Under the pieces are notes generated by a model. The model saw only the letters and a list, made by a program, of their open reading frames with translations, did no database searches and had not been told where the DNA came from. The position numbers were made by a program, and so were the translations under genes. Positions 25,676 through 34,624 of a DNA stretch of 64,000 nt are shown in pieces. Numbering within the stretch: position 1 is the stretch's first letter; the number at the start of each line of letters is the position of its first letter. Origin of the DNA: a virus; IMG/VR virus record IMGVR_UViG_3300032675_001827, positions 1-64,000 of that record. One strand, given 5' to 3'.

Positions 25676-26572
25676 ATGTCAGACAAAAAACTAATCTGGC
25701 ATGCCAGTACAATGGTTACTAGACAACAAACTATTAAAAATCCAATATGGTGTTGCGGCAACGGGTTGCATTCTGGAGAGAATACTAGAGTGCAACTTTG
25801 TCCTGCTAAAGAAAATACAGGAATTGTGTTCCATGTTATGGAACATCATGATATCAAAGGAATAATTCCTGCTAGTATTTCATCTATAAAATCTGGACAG
25901 TTTAGAACTGTTTTACAGAATGGCAACCATTCAGTACAAACTACCGAACACTTGCTTGCAGCAATTTCTGCTTTTGGAATTTCAAATTTAATAATCGAAG
26001 TATGGGGTAATGAAATACCCATACACAACGGAAGTGCCAATGCATGGACATTGCTTATCGAAATGGCAGGAATTGTTGAGCAACAGGAAATAGTTCCAAA
26101 AATTCGTATATTGAGGACCATTGAAGTAGATGATAAAAATGGATGGTGTAAATTTATACCTTATCCACATTTTGAAATTGAATATCATTTGAACTACACT
26201 TGTCAGCCAATTGGTGTTCAACACTTTAAAATTGTACCGAACAAAAAGAATTTTGTAGAACAAATAGCAGATGCGAAAACGTTTGGACTGCTATCAGATT
26301 ATCATATCCTACTTGAAAAAAATCTAAGTAACGGTTCTAATCTGCAAAATACTTTGGTATTTACGGAGACAGGACTATTAAATCCACATATGTCTAAATG
26401 GGATAACGAACCTGTGCGACATAAAATACTAGATGCTATAGGTGACCTTTCGTTAATTGGAAAACCAGTAATTGGAAAATTTATAGGACATCAAAGCGGG
26501 CATTGTTTAAATTTAAGATTAGCTGAAAAATTGATCAACAGTAGTTCAAATTGGATGTTGGAAGACTGTTAA
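25676..26572 (+). CDS. lpxC: LpxC, UDP-3-O-acyl-GlcNAc deacetylase
   Basis: 298 residues from ATG 25676, near the 305 of E. coli LpxC. LpxC is the zinc enzyme of the committed step in lipid A synthesis. Visible signatures are GLHSGENTRVQLCPA, TTEHLLAAISAFGISN (E and zinc His of the TxEH motif), EIPIHNGSA (D in most members is N here), AKTFGLLSDY (the Thr-Phe of the active site), VRHKILDAIGDL (second zinc His, catalytic Lys and zinc Asp) and GHQSGHCLN (general acid His). All metal and catalytic residues I can map are present, so activity is expected. It lies in phage DNA between rIIB and a 2OG-type oxygenase. The start is unclear: a TTG at 25658 overlaps rIIB, and neither has a good ribosome site. 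Confidence 0.95.
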   Translation: MSDKKLIWHASTMVTRQQTIKNPIWCCGNGLHSGENTRVQLCPAKENTGIVFHVMEHHDIKGIIPASISSIKSGQFRTVLQNGNHSVQTTEHLLAAISAFGISNLIIEVWGNEIPIHNGSANAWTLLIEMAGIVEQQEIVPKIRILRTIEVDDKNGWCKFIPYPHFEIEYHLNYTCQPIGVQHFKIVPNKKNFVEQIADAKTFGLLSDYHILLEKNLSNGSNLQNTLVFTETGLLNPHMSKWDNEPVRHKILDAIGDLSLIGKPVIGKFIGHQSGHCLNLRLAEKLINSSSNWMLEDC

Positions 26573-26583
26573 ATAATTGCGCT

Positions 26584-27150
26584 ATGACTCCTCATCCTGA
26601 TTATTGTTATAAAACCAATATAAACATAGACAACGCTTTTAAACCAGATTGGGTTCTGCCTGGTGCCGGTAATGTCAACGGAGTTTGGACATTTAATGCG
26701 CAGCAAATATTTCAATCAGAATGGCTGGACTATATGAAAAATATAGGGTATCCGGTTGAGTTTGTTCTTGTGTTTTATAGACCAGCTGGCTTTCAACATG
26801 CAAGTGCGCATGTAGACATTACTGACAAACAAGTTGAAGTAGCTGCATTAAACTGGATCATTGGCGGTAGAGATAGTGTAATGAAATGGTACCGTGGTGA
26901 TCAGAAAGATTATGAACTAAGATACACTGAAAACCGTATACCATTTGTTTATATACCTTTTGATAGAATTACTGAGCAGCACAGCACTAATATAAATGGT
27001 GTAGTAAGTTTAGTACGTGTCGACGTTCCCCACGCAATTTTTTTAGATCATGAACCACGTTGGTGTATTAGTCTAAGAAATACGCAGCCACGTAGTTCAT
27101 GGGAAGAAACTGTAGAATTTTTCAAAATACTAAATTTATTAGTGGACTAA
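26584..27150 (+). CDS. 2-oxoglutarate/Fe(II) oxygenase-like protein
   Basis: 188 residues from ATG 26584. SAHVDI gives an HxD, followed about 80 residues later by VDVPHAIFLDHEPRWCISLR, where the distal histidine and the arginine of a 2OG-binding double-stranded beta helix are expected. ALNWIIGGRDSVMKWY is a pattern I know from phage members of this group. The substrate is unknown. Since lipid A hydroxylase LpxO is also an iron/2OG enzyme, a link with the neighbouring lpxC is tempting, but the sequence here does not show a specific LpxO relationship. Confidence 0.65.
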   Translation: MTPHPDYCYKTNINIDNAFKPDWVLPGAGNVNGVWTFNAQQIFQSEWLDYMKNIGYPVEFVLVFYRPAGFQHASAHVDITDKQVEVAALNWIIGGRDSVMKWYRGDQKDYELRYTENRIPFVYIPFDRITEQHSTNINGVVSLVRVDVPHAIFLDHEPRWCISLRNTQPRSSWEETVEFFKILNLLVD

Positions 27151-27165
27151 TTTGATTTTATCTCC

Positions 27166-27195
27166 TTGATAATTTTATAATTAATAATGTAAGAT
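27166..27195 (+). promoter_or_regulatory. Sigma-70-like promoter
   Basis: TTGATA, 18-base spacer, TAAGAT, before an AAGGATTTAG ribosome site and ATG 27210. Confidence 0.45.
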
Positions 27196-27209
27196 TACAA
27201 GGATTTAGA

Positions 27210-27923
27210 ATGAATATTGATCAACGTCAATTAGACTACTTGCGCACATTACGTATACATTTTTGCATACCTTGTTATGGCGGTATGCTAAATGAATGTT
27301 TTTTTATTAGCATGCTAAAGTTCATGGCAGCAGCTAATCAATTGCATTTACAATTTACAATTGACACAATGGTCAATGAAAGCCTAATTCCCCGAGGGCG
27401 TAATAGTTTGGTAGCTAAATTTCTAGCATTTGAACCAAAAAGCACCCACCTTATGTTTATTGATAGCGATATCGGGTTTGAGCCAGAAGAAGTGATAAAA
27501 CTAATGTTAGCTCAGAAAGATGTTGCTGGAGGACTTTATCCAAAAAAGGCTCTTCCGGTGCAGTATGTGGTGAACAAAATTCCAAACAGTTCAAAAGAAG
27601 GCAATTTAGTTGAAGTTGCTAATCTTGGTACAGGATTTATGTTAATTAAACGTGAAGTTATTGAAACACTAATTCGTGCAAAACCAGAACTACATTATCA
27701 AGATGCGATTGGTCTTGACGAAAAATATTCACCTTATAAATATGCTTTGTTCGATACTCTTATCGATCCTGTAACAAAGGAGTATTTAAGTGAAGACTAT
27801 TATTTCTGTAAATTGTGGAGAGAGATGGGAGGAAAAATCTGGGCAGATCTTACCATCAAACTTGATCACGCAGGATACTACAAGTTCGGAGGAGATGCAA
27901 CACAACTTGCTCCTCACCTGTGA
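27210..27923 (+). CDS. Glycosyltransferase, GT-A fold
   Basis: 237 residues. HLMFIDSDIGFEPEEVIKLM contains a DSD metal site of GT-A enzymes; LIPRGRNSLVAKFLA and VANLGTGFMLIKREV are typical of a phage glycosyltransferase group seen in T4-type cyanophages and relatives, and LSEDYYFCKLWREMGG supplies a catalytic-base-like acidic pair. It would move a sugar from a nucleotide donor to DNA, protein or a cell-surface glycan; the target is unknown. The end of this gene overlaps the start of the next, a homing endonuclease in another frame. Confidence 0.8.
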   Translation: MNIDQRQLDYLRTLRIHFCIPCYGGMLNECFFISMLKFMAAANQLHLQFTIDTMVNESLIPRGRNSLVAKFLAFEPKSTHLMFIDSDIGFEPEEVIKLMLAQKDVAGGLYPKKALPVQYVVNKIPNSSKEGNLVEVANLGTGFMLIKREVIETLIRAKPELHYQDAIGLDEKYSPYKYALFDTLIDPVTKEYLSEDYYFCKLWREMGGKIWADLTIKLDHAGYYKFGGDATQLAPHL

Positions 27924-29784
27924 TTGTATTAATTGGGTAATATCAGAAAATACAAAACTAAGAGTATCATATGATAATTTGAAGAATGGTCCGTTTGGAC
28001 CATTCTTCAAATACCTTTCTGATTTACTACATACCACAGAACCTAGACAGTTGATGTGGCATGTTATACACGAAAACATTGCCCCCGCATTATGTAAGTG
28101 TGGTTCCCCACGTAAATGGGTTAAAAACAATAATGATTATAGATATACCTGTGGCCCAAAATGTGCAGGCGCTGAGAAATCTAAAAAGAAACCTAGAAAA
28201 CCTAAATTTCTAAAAGGATTGTATTATAACGATCCAGATCGACTTGCAGCAGCTTTGAAAAAACGTCAGGAAAATAGTTTAGAAAAATATGGCACCGATT
28301 GTCCAACAAGCCGGACCGAAGTGTATGAAAAAAGAAAAAAGACAAATCTAGAAAGATATGGAGTAGAGCATCCATTTCAAAATTTAGAAGTGCAGACTAA
28401 GGCTGCAACCACTTTTAAAGAAAATCACAAAAAGGGCAGTGAAAATCATACCAATCTTATAGATAAACGAACAAAAACCAGTATTAAACGATATGGCACT
28501 GAACATCCTATGCAATCTGATCTGATAAAGGATAAGCAACATGCAACTATGATAGATTTATATGGCAATTCGCATGCACTATTAGTACCAGAATTGAATA
28601 ATAAACGTAAAAGGACAAATTTAGAAAAATTTGGTTGTGAAGAAGCTATCGCATCATCAGCAGTTAGACAGAGTATTTCGACTTCTAATCAAGCCAAATA
28701 TGGTGTTGATAATTGGACGCAAACTTTATATTCCGATTATACAAAAGAAATATTGTTTGATCCTTCAAAATTTGAAATAACATTGTCAGGAAAAACATTA
28801 GATGAATCGCGAGATTTATTACAGGTATCGTTACGAACAATATTAAATTTTGCATCGAAATACAGTCTTAGACATATATTCTCTAGAGTTAAAACAACAT
28901 TAATAGAAGCTAAAATAGACAATCTACTATTTGAACATCTCGGAAATACCGGATATATACGAAACAGTAAATCAATAATTCCGCCAAAAGAATTAGACTT
29001 CTATATAGACCGTTATAAATTAGCAATTGAAGTCAATAGATTATACTGGCACAGTGAACTAGGTGGTGCATCACGTGATAGAAATTATCATATAAATAAA
29101 TGGAAGATTTGCAACGAAAAAAATATCACACTATTACAGTTCAATAGTATCGACATCGAGAATAACTGGCATATTGTAGAATCAAAAATAAAAAGGCATA
29201 TTGGTGTACCAATACAAGTAATAGGTGCAAGAAAACTATCTATACAAGTATTGTCTGATACTAAAATTGAACGAGAATTCTTAAATCAATGGCACCTACA
29301 AGGTGCAACAACTAATCGCAATTTCATCATCGGAGCATATTATGAGAACAATTTAATTGGAATCAGTACATGGAAATATATTGGTAATAAAGCAGAGTTA
29401 GTTAGATTTGCTACAAATATAAATTTCAGTTTTCCAGGTCTACTTTCAAGAATGATTAAACGATTTATTCAAGAAACAGGATTTTTTGGAAAACTATTGA
29501 GTTATTCTAGTAATAATCACGGTGATGGCAAGGTTTATAGAGCGTGTGGATTTACATGTGACGGTAATACTGCTCCAGGATATCTTTATACATGTGACTA
29601 TCTACATCTAGAATCAAGAGTTAAATATCAAAAACACAAATTGCAAAAAATGTTTAATTTGACTGACGAGCAGATTAAAATGAAATCTGAATGGGAAATT
29701 ATGCAAGAGCAAGGTTACGATAGAATTTGGGATTCAGGAAACACCAGATGGGTGAAAATAGTAGGATGTGGTGATGCGCAGTAG
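27895..29784 (+). CDS. Vsr-like (EDxHD-type) homing endonuclease
   Basis: About 629 residues from ATG 27895; the frame is open from 27790, so the start is uncertain. A zinc-ribbon-like CKCGSPRKW...YTCGPKC precedes repeated modules of the type RKKTNLERYGVEHPFQN (four or more copies, e.g. LEKYGTDCPT, IKRYGTEHPMQ, LEKFGCEEA), a DNA-binding repeat common in phage endonucleases. The nuclease part is PKELDFYIDRYKLAIEVNRLYWHSE, with the acidic and WH residues of Vsr-type homing nucleases, followed by INKWKICNEKNITLLQF. The C-terminal ~180 residues (EREFLNQWHLQG...IGAYYENNLIGISTWK) look like a GNAT-like fold. It overlaps the glycosyltransferase gene, a likely insertion target. Confidence 0.85.
   Translation: MQHNLLLTCDCINWVISENTKLRVSYDNLKNGPFGPFFKYLSDLLHTTEPRQLMWHVIHENIAPALCKCGSPRKWVKNNNDYRYTCGPKCAGAEKSKKKPRKPKFLKGLYYNDPDRLAAALKKRQENSLEKYGTDCPTSRTEVYEKRKKTNLERYGVEHPFQNLEVQTKAATTFKENHKKGSENHTNLIDKRTKTSIKRYGTEHPMQSDLIKDKQHATMIDLYGNSHALLVPELNNKRKRTNLEKFGCEEAIASSAVRQSISTSNQAKYGVDNWTQTLYSDYTKEILFDPSKFEITLSGKTLDESRDLLQVSLRTILNFASKYSLRHIFSRVKTTLIEAKIDNLLFEHLGNTGYIRNSKSIIPPKELDFYIDRYKLAIEVNRLYWHSELGGASRDRNYHINKWKICNEKNITLLQFNSIDIENNWHIVESKIKRHIGVPIQVIGARKLSIQVLSDTKIEREFLNQWHLQGATTNRNFIIGAYYENNLIGISTWKYIGNKAELVRFATNINFSFPGLLSRMIKRFIQETGFFGKLLSYSSNNHGDGKVYRACGFTCDGNTAPGYLYTCDYLHLESRVKYQKHKLQKMFNLTDEQIKMKSEWEIMQEQGYDRIWDSGNTRWVKIVGCGDAQ
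27978..28011. other. Perfect 15-bp hairpin inside the endonuclease 5' region
   Basis: TTTGAAGAATGGTCC, loop GTTT, then GGACCATTCTTCAAA. It lies 55 bases after the glycosyltransferase stop and is translated in the endonuclease frame (KNGPFGPFF). It could be a transcription attenuator or mRNA structure controlling the endonuclease. Confidence 0.75.
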
Positions 29785-29808
29785 TTTACCTAACCAAGGC
29801 TTTGATCT

Positions 29809-30327
29809 ATGTTTGACTATATTAAAAAATACATTTATGATAACACCACCGTTCATCATCATGACACCATATATTATAACAACAATATTGATGGACATTT
29901 AGTAGTAGCATCAAAAACCGATACAGAATTACTTGGATACGCGGTATGTGTAATAAAAAATAATTTAAAATACACAACTATCCAAAATTATATAGTTCCT
30001 CAAAATCTATATTCCTGGGCAAACGATCATGGAAAAACTGCGTTGTCTATCATTAAATCAGTCATTAATATTTCCAATGTACCAGTCCTTAGTGATCTAG
30101 AGTTAAGTCCTAGTGCCAAAAAATTTTTAGAGCGGTCAATAGATAGTAATCAACTCCGTGCAAAAACATTCAATCTCACAAATGGCGATGTTACTGCGTA
30201 TGACCCTAGTATATGGAAACACGATGATACATATAGAGTTTTGATTATGAATGAACACGGAACGAATCCACATACGAGCAAATTTCCAATCTATGAAGGA
30301 ACATGGAATTGGTCGCAGTTGATGTAA
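29809..30327 (+). CDS. Hypothetical protein, possibly acetyltransferase-like
   Basis: 172 residues. LLGYAVCVIKNNLKYTTIQNYIVPQNLYSW, then KTALSIIKSV and VPVLSDLELSPSAKKFLERSI resemble the strand-helix order of GNAT-type proteins in phages, but no clear acetyl-CoA loop is seen. I cannot assign a function. It lies 24 nt after the endonuclease stop. Confidence 0.55.
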   Translation: MFDYIKKYIYDNTTVHHHDTIYYNNNIDGHLVVASKTDTELLGYAVCVIKNNLKYTTIQNYIVPQNLYSWANDHGKTALSIIKSVINISNVPVLSDLELSPSAKKFLERSIDSNQLRAKTFNLTNGDVTAYDPSIWKHDDTYRVLIMNEHGTNPHTSKFPIYEGTWNWSQLM

Positions 30328-30428
30328 TAGAAGGACAAGGCAGTGTTGAATTTAGGAATGGCATTAAAAATATCACTGTAAAACAATTCAAAGCATATTC
30401 GATTGACAAATTTTTCAAAAAACTTTAG
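30303..30428 (+). CDS. Small hypothetical protein
   Basis: 41 residues, MELVAVDVIEGQGSVEFRNG and so on, with a basic C-terminus (KFFKKL). It begins 25 nt inside the previous gene in another frame, with GAAGGA just before the ATG. The compact VxVIEGQGSVEFRNGIK stretch looks protein-like. Moderate to low support. Confidence 0.4.
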   Translation: MELVAVDVIEGQGSVEFRNGIKNITVKQFKAYSIDKFFKKL

Positions 30429-30460
30429 ATTTAAGATAGTCATTTTTGAAGGAAAATTTA

Positions 30461-30628
30461 ATGTGGTTATTTGAATACGTAGCGTTAGGTACTTGGGGGT
30501 TCTGGGCGATACTTGCAATTATGGATTTTTGAAGAAATCTATGCGTTGTCAGGCCGAGCATTTCAAAAGATAGCTGACAGCGTTTTCAAAGATATTGAAA
30601 TTGGTAATAAATAAAATACAGCGGAGAT
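30461..30628 (+). CDS. Small membrane peptide, perhaps with a +1 frameshift extension
   Basis: ATG 30461 after GAAGGAAAATTTA gives a 23-residue membrane peptide (MWLFEYVALGTWGFWAILAI...) ending TTT TGA at 30532. Skipping one T of the T5 run (30526-30530) would continue EEIYALSGRAFQKIADSVF to TAA 30626-30628, an amphipathic helix in keeping with the first part. The first part alone is a plausible gene; the extension is a hypothesis. Confidence 0.4.
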
Positions 30629-30632
30629 TACT

Positions 30633-30827
30633 ATGGCAAAACCGGCATCTATAACAGTTCAATTAGTGAACGAAGAAAATCCAGAAACTGGCACAAAATA
30701 CCTTGTTAAAAAGAGTACCAAAGGTACTAAATCTGGAAACAAATTGAGATTTCGTAAATACGACCCTGTTCTTAAAAAACATTGTATTTTTATAGAAAAG
30801 CGTCTTCCTAATCCTAAAGCTAAATGA
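30633..30827 (+). CDS. rpmG: Ribosomal protein bL33
   Basis: 64 residues. VQLVNEENPETGTKYLVKKSTKG followed by LRFRKYDPVLKKHCIFIEKRL aligns with bL33 of E. coli (KKFDPVVRQHVIYKE in the same place) over its whole length, with a slightly longer N-terminal and C-terminal tail. bL33 is a small protein of the 50S E site region. The cysteine-free form is the zinc-independent type. It has a CGGAG ribosome site 13 nt upstream of ATG. Phage-encoded copies of small ribosomal proteins are known as a rare phenomenon; a phage version could exchange into host ribosomes. Stop overlaps the next ATG by 4 nt. Confidence 0.92.
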   Translation: MAKPASITVQLVNEENPETGTKYLVKKSTKGTKSGNKLRFRKYDPVLKKHCIFIEKRLPNPKAK

Positions 30828-30955
30828 AGAAGTGGTTTACAGAACATAAACCTTTAATTAAAAAATGGGGGCTTGTTGCTGTTGTAATTTATACAGCTAA
30901 AGCCCTCATTTATATTTCCATTATAGTTTGGGCATCAATCAAGTTTGTACATTAG
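30824..30955 (+). CDS. Small single-span membrane protein
   Basis: 43 residues: MKKWFTEHKPLIKKWGLVAV, then VIYTAKALIYISIIVWASI, a basic start with one membrane helix. ATGA overlap with rpmG supports translation. Its stop overlaps the convergent fibre gene by 4 nt. Function unknown. Confidence 0.6.
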   Translation: MKKWFTEHKPLIKKWGLVAVVIYTAKALIYISIIVWASIKFVH

Positions 30956-33066
30956 CCCATTTGTACCCAATGATCACCGTTATCATCTGTAATATAAGTG
31001 AATAAAACACCTGACACTGTATTATACCATCTGTCGCCGTCAACAGGTATTGGAAAAACAGGTGGCACAGGACTTTCAGTAATCTGACTGTGATTTAGAT
31101 ATTGTAAGCCGTTACCGTCTAAATTTACACCTAAAACCTGTCCCGGTGTTCCAATAGTTGTATTTCCTGTACCGCCGTAGGGATAATCAATTGTTGTTGC
31201 ATTCCATACACCAGATGTGATGGTACCTAGCCCTGTTATTGTAGGCTGATTGCTGTTAATACTTATTGCGCCGGTAGAAATATTATAACTAAGCCCAGTT
31301 CCGGCTATTGAACTTGAAATACTAATTGCATTATTGTTTGCAATTAACGCACTATTTGGATCAAGCTGAATTTCTATTATTGGATAGCCATCTGGTCCAC
31401 TAATGGTTTTTAGACCCGATGTTGTATCAACAAAGGCAGCAGCATTGACATTGAAATACTGGCCGCTTTGGGTAAGTCCAAAACCTGGAAGAATTACACC
31501 TGCTTCGCTAAACTGTGTCCATACGATAGGCGATACATTTATTGTAATAGGATTTGGTGTTGTTTCTACCCATCCGGTACCGTGATTAGTATATCCTTGT
31601 TCAACAAATACGAAATCACCTGCTGAAATCTTACCTGTGGTACCTTGCCCATTAAAATCACTGGTTCTTGTTAAAATCCAGTTTTCACTTAGGCCGCCTG
31701 TTTGTATGACTTCATAGATGCCATTTTGTGTTTGATCTATTTGATTTTTAACAAGAATTCTGTCACTAATCGCCGGTGCAATAGTGTCTACTATTAGTTG
31801 TTCATATGCATTACTTGTTAATGCACCATAAGCTATTAAAGGGTTAAAAGATGCATCCAGATTATCTGTTGTAGCAACAACAACAGTAGCTTTTACGTTA
31901 AGTCCGCTTGCTACAGTATCTACATAAGATTTAGTTGCAACATCTTGAGAATTAATAGGATCCTGAGCATTTATAATTCTATTATTGCTCATATCCAATG
32001 TGTTAACAATTTGTACGTTAGCCGCGTTTGCAGATAATACTAAATTTTGACCAGGTGATCCTGTGGTAATATAGTCGCTGCTTATTTGAACTTGACCAAC
32101 TGACAGTGTTGATTCAACTGCGTTAAAAGTTAAGGCACTGTTACCTACAAGCTGTCCATCAGGGGCACCAAATGCTATTTGACCCTGCGTAACATTGAAT
32201 GCGCTGCCACCTGTACCCGATGTGAAAATTGCACTGTTGTCGGTTATTTTTATGTAAACAGGTATTTGATCGCCAGATGTAATTACATTAGATACGCCAC
32301 CGGGGGATGTGCTACTGATATATAAAATATCACCAGGATACCCTGGTAAGGTAGGAAGATTTGTTACATAACGGTTAATGGGTCTATAGGTAAAATCTCC
32401 AATATCTGGCTGATTTACACTTGTTACTGTACCAATACTCTGAGTAGACCTCATCTCGGTGGCAACACTAAGAGAATAAGATCCATCTTCATTTAAGTAG
32501 ATAAAGTCTCCAATTTGGAAATTGTTACCAAATTGAGTGGCCTGAATATAATCTTGGATATAGTTATATGATTGGAAACGATTGACAATATCAGGTATTA
32601 GATTAATTGGCACAGCGTAATCAGGTATCGTAGCGAATACAGGAATACCTTCGCTGTTAAGATTGATAATCAGATTATCATACACACCAAGGTCGCTTAT
32701 ATTGCCAATCCCTATACCGCTTTGAGTAGGATCGTTAACAATATTGCTGAGTCCCACATCTTCTACAATAAAAGTTAGTATCGAATCTGTTTGCGATACA
32801 ATGCTTATAATTTCAACAGCTATACTAGATGATGCGAAAACCAACCAATTACCAACTGTTACGTCAAGACCATTATAGGTAAATGGTATTGGTGTATTTG
32901 GATCGCTGTGAGTTTGCGATTGAACATCAACGGTTACTTGCCATTGATAAGGATAACCCGACCAGGGATCGGATGGATTGAGAGGGTCGTTCCAATTGGC
33001 ATACGGAACAATACTTGAAACATTTGTAAAAAGAGTTAGAGGGACACGAAAACTTTGAGCTGTCAT
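30952..33066 (-). CDS. Large virion/tail-fibre protein
   Basis: 704 residues, beta-rich and low in charged residues. The middle contains GQIAFGAPDGQLVGNSALTF and DMSNNRIINAQDPINSQDVATKSYVD, the latter being a motif found in many phage fibre proteins (LSNxRI...PxxxxDAxTKxYVD). The C-terminal end SPVPPVFPIPVDGDRWYNTVSG...TDDNGDHWVQM matches a short cap domain seen in fibre proteins. It probably forms a trimeric fibre used in host recognition. A promoter-proximal neighbour on the same strand is the collagen-like protein at 33076, with which it is likely cotranscribed. Confidence 0.8.
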   Translation of the reverse strand: MTAQSFRVPLTLFTNVSSIVPYANWNDPLNPSDPWSGYPYQWQVTVDVQSQTHSDPNTPIPFTYNGLDVTVGNWLVFASSSIAVEIISIVSQTDSILTFIVEDVGLSNIVNDPTQSGIGIGNISDLGVYDNLIINLNSEGIPVFATIPDYAVPINLIPDIVNRFQSYNYIQDYIQATQFGNNFQIGDFIYLNEDGSYSLSVATEMRSTQSIGTVTSVNQPDIGDFTYRPINRYVTNLPTLPGYPGDILYISSTSPGGVSNVITSGDQIPVYIKITDNSAIFTSGTGGSAFNVTQGQIAFGAPDGQLVGNSALTFNAVESTLSVGQVQISSDYITTGSPGQNLVLSANAANVQIVNTLDMSNNRIINAQDPINSQDVATKSYVDTVASGLNVKATVVVATTDNLDASFNPLIAYGALTSNAYEQLIVDTIAPAISDRILVKNQIDQTQNGIYEVIQTGGLSENWILTRTSDFNGQGTTGKISAGDFVFVEQGYTNHGTGWVETTPNPITINVSPIVWTQFSEAGVILPGFGLTQSGQYFNVNAAAFVDTTSGLKTISGPDGYPIIEIQLDPNSALIANNNAISISSSIAGTGLSYNISTGAISINSNQPTITGLGTITSGVWNATTIDYPYGGTGNTTIGTPGQVLGVNLDGNGLQYLNHSQITESPVPPVFPIPVDGDRWYNTVSGVLFTYITDDNGDHWVQMG

Positions 33067-33075
33067 TTAGAGTCC

Positions 33076-34356
33076 TTATTGAATATAGACTGCAATTCTA
33101 GCTTGTCCACCATAGACTGTTCCTACGTTATTTGCAGTTATACCGCTTAAAACAAATTGGCCAGGTATTGTTGTATCATAACTTATATTCATGATCGCAG
33201 TTGGCCCTCTGCTAACGTATACTGTACCTCCAACTGTTGTCTGCCCGTAGGCTATGAAGTTTTGAGGTAGACCAGAGATAGTATAACTAACTGTTATATA
33301 ATTAGACCCAATTGTAGCTTGCCAACCATCAGGTAAATCTGTTATCGAATCTATTGCACCAGCACTGGAATAATTTACAGTGAATTCATATTGATTAACA
33401 CCTATAGGTCCTGTTGGTCCTATAGGTCCTGGTGGGCCGCCTCGTGGCCCAGTTGCTCCTTGTGTACCTGTATAACCAGTTGGACCGGTATAACCCCATG
33501 GTCCTTGTTGACCAGTTGGTCCAGTAATACCAGTTGGTCCAGTAACCGTTGAGGGTGCCCCGGTAGGACCTGTGGCCATTGGGCCTGTAGAACCGGTTGG
33601 TCCAGTGATATTTGATGCATTACCTGTTGGACCGGTTGGACCTCCGGCTGGACCAGGCGGTCCTTGTGGACCCGGAGGACCGGGTTGTCCAACTACGCTA
33701 GGTACCCATGTGTTTTGATAGCGTATATACAGATTGCCATCAGTATCATTCCACCACAAATCACCTGTAATAAGGCTATTACTGACAGGTGCTACATTCG
33801 TAACATAAGTTTGTGTTTCTGTGATCCAAATGGTATCGTAATTTGCATCGCTATTTTTAGCCAAGACTTGGCCAGCGGCGCCGCCGGCTGGTAAACCATT
33901 TATAACTGTGTTTTGGCCGCCGCCGTTGCTAGTGGCTGCTGGACTCACTGCACCATAATTTAATAATATAGTTCTTACTGCACCTACAAGATATGGATCA
34001 GTTGGTGGAGGAACCAGATACGTACGATCCAGTGCAGCTCTTATCCAGATATAGTTTCCACTAAAACTATAAACGAAAACTCCTGTATCACCATTGTTTG
34101 TACCAGATGGTGCTGCAGGGTTTAAAGGAAATTGAACAAACGGAATATTACCTACCAGCGGTATATTAAACCAATCGTTAGGTCCCGGTTGGGAAGCCAA
34201 TGATCCTTGTATGTATATACGGCCAATAAAATTAACTACTGATATACTAACCGTGTGATTACAGCCAATGGTATTGCTATAACCGGCGCCCTTTTGCTGG
34301 ACGCCTATTGCGTTAATCTGTGTAGTTGTAGAACCAAGTAAGGTTACGCTGAACAT
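33076..34356 (-). CDS. Collagen-like tail-fibre protein
   Basis: 426 residues in three parts: a beta-rich head ([17 protein letters not shown]... to about residue 215) with a [19 protein letters not shown] cap-like motif, a Gly-X-Y collagen-like stretch of about 95 residues ([20 protein letters not shown]...), and a C-terminal domain of about 105 residues. Collagen-like segments form stable triple helices in phage fibres. Location on the minus strand just upstream of the other fibre gene suggests both belong to one fibre or its attachment. Confidence 0.8.
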   Translation of the reverse strand: MFSVTLLGSTTTQINAIGVQQKGAGYSNTIGCNHTVSISVVNFIGRIYIQGSLASQPGPNDWFNIPLVGNIPFVQFPLNPAAPSGTNNGDTGVFVYSFSGNYIWIRAALDRTYLVPPPTDPYLVGAVRTILLNYGAVSPAATSNGGGQNTVINGLPAGGAAGQVLAKNSDANYDTIWITETQTYVTNVAPVSNSLITGDLWWNDTDGNLYIRYQNTWVPSVVGQPGPPGPQGPPGPAGGPTGPTGNASNITGPTGSTGPMATGPTGAPSTVTGPTGITGPTGQQGPWGYTGPTGYTGTQGATGPRGGPPGPIGPTGPIGVNQYEFTVNYSSAGAIDSITDLPDGWQATIGSNYITVSYTISGLPQNFIAYGQTTVGGTVYVSRGPTAIMNISYDTTIPGQFVLSGITANNVGTVYGGQARIAVYIQ

Positions 34357-34400
34357 GCCAAGCCTCTATGTGATAGAGTTATTTAGCTATGTACTATACG

Positions 34401-34583
34401 TTATTCCAATTCCATAACTTCGACTACAACTGCACTGTCGTTTATTACACTTTCCGCTAATTCTGGTATACTGTTTATCAAAGTTTGCTTTGCATCATCA
34501 TCTAAAACACTAGTAACACCGTCACTGTCTTTTACAATTTTGCTTATTTTGATCGCCAAAACCTGTTCTAAAACTCTTGCCAT
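34401..34583 (-). CDS. Conserved small phage protein
   Basis: 60 residues, MARVLEQVLAIKISKIVKDS and a following LDDDAKQTLINSIPELAESVI. AGGAGAAAAT precedes the ATG. Similar short ORFs next to fibre genes occur in T4-type phages; role unknown. A TAAATA element lies upstream at about 34611. Confidence 0.6.
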   Translation of the reverse strand: MARVLEQVLAIKISKIVKDSDGVTSVLDDDAKQTLINSIPELAESVINDSAVVVEVMELE

Positions 34584-34624
34584 TTATATTTTCTCCTGCA
34601 AATGCAGAAGTATTTAGCTATTAT

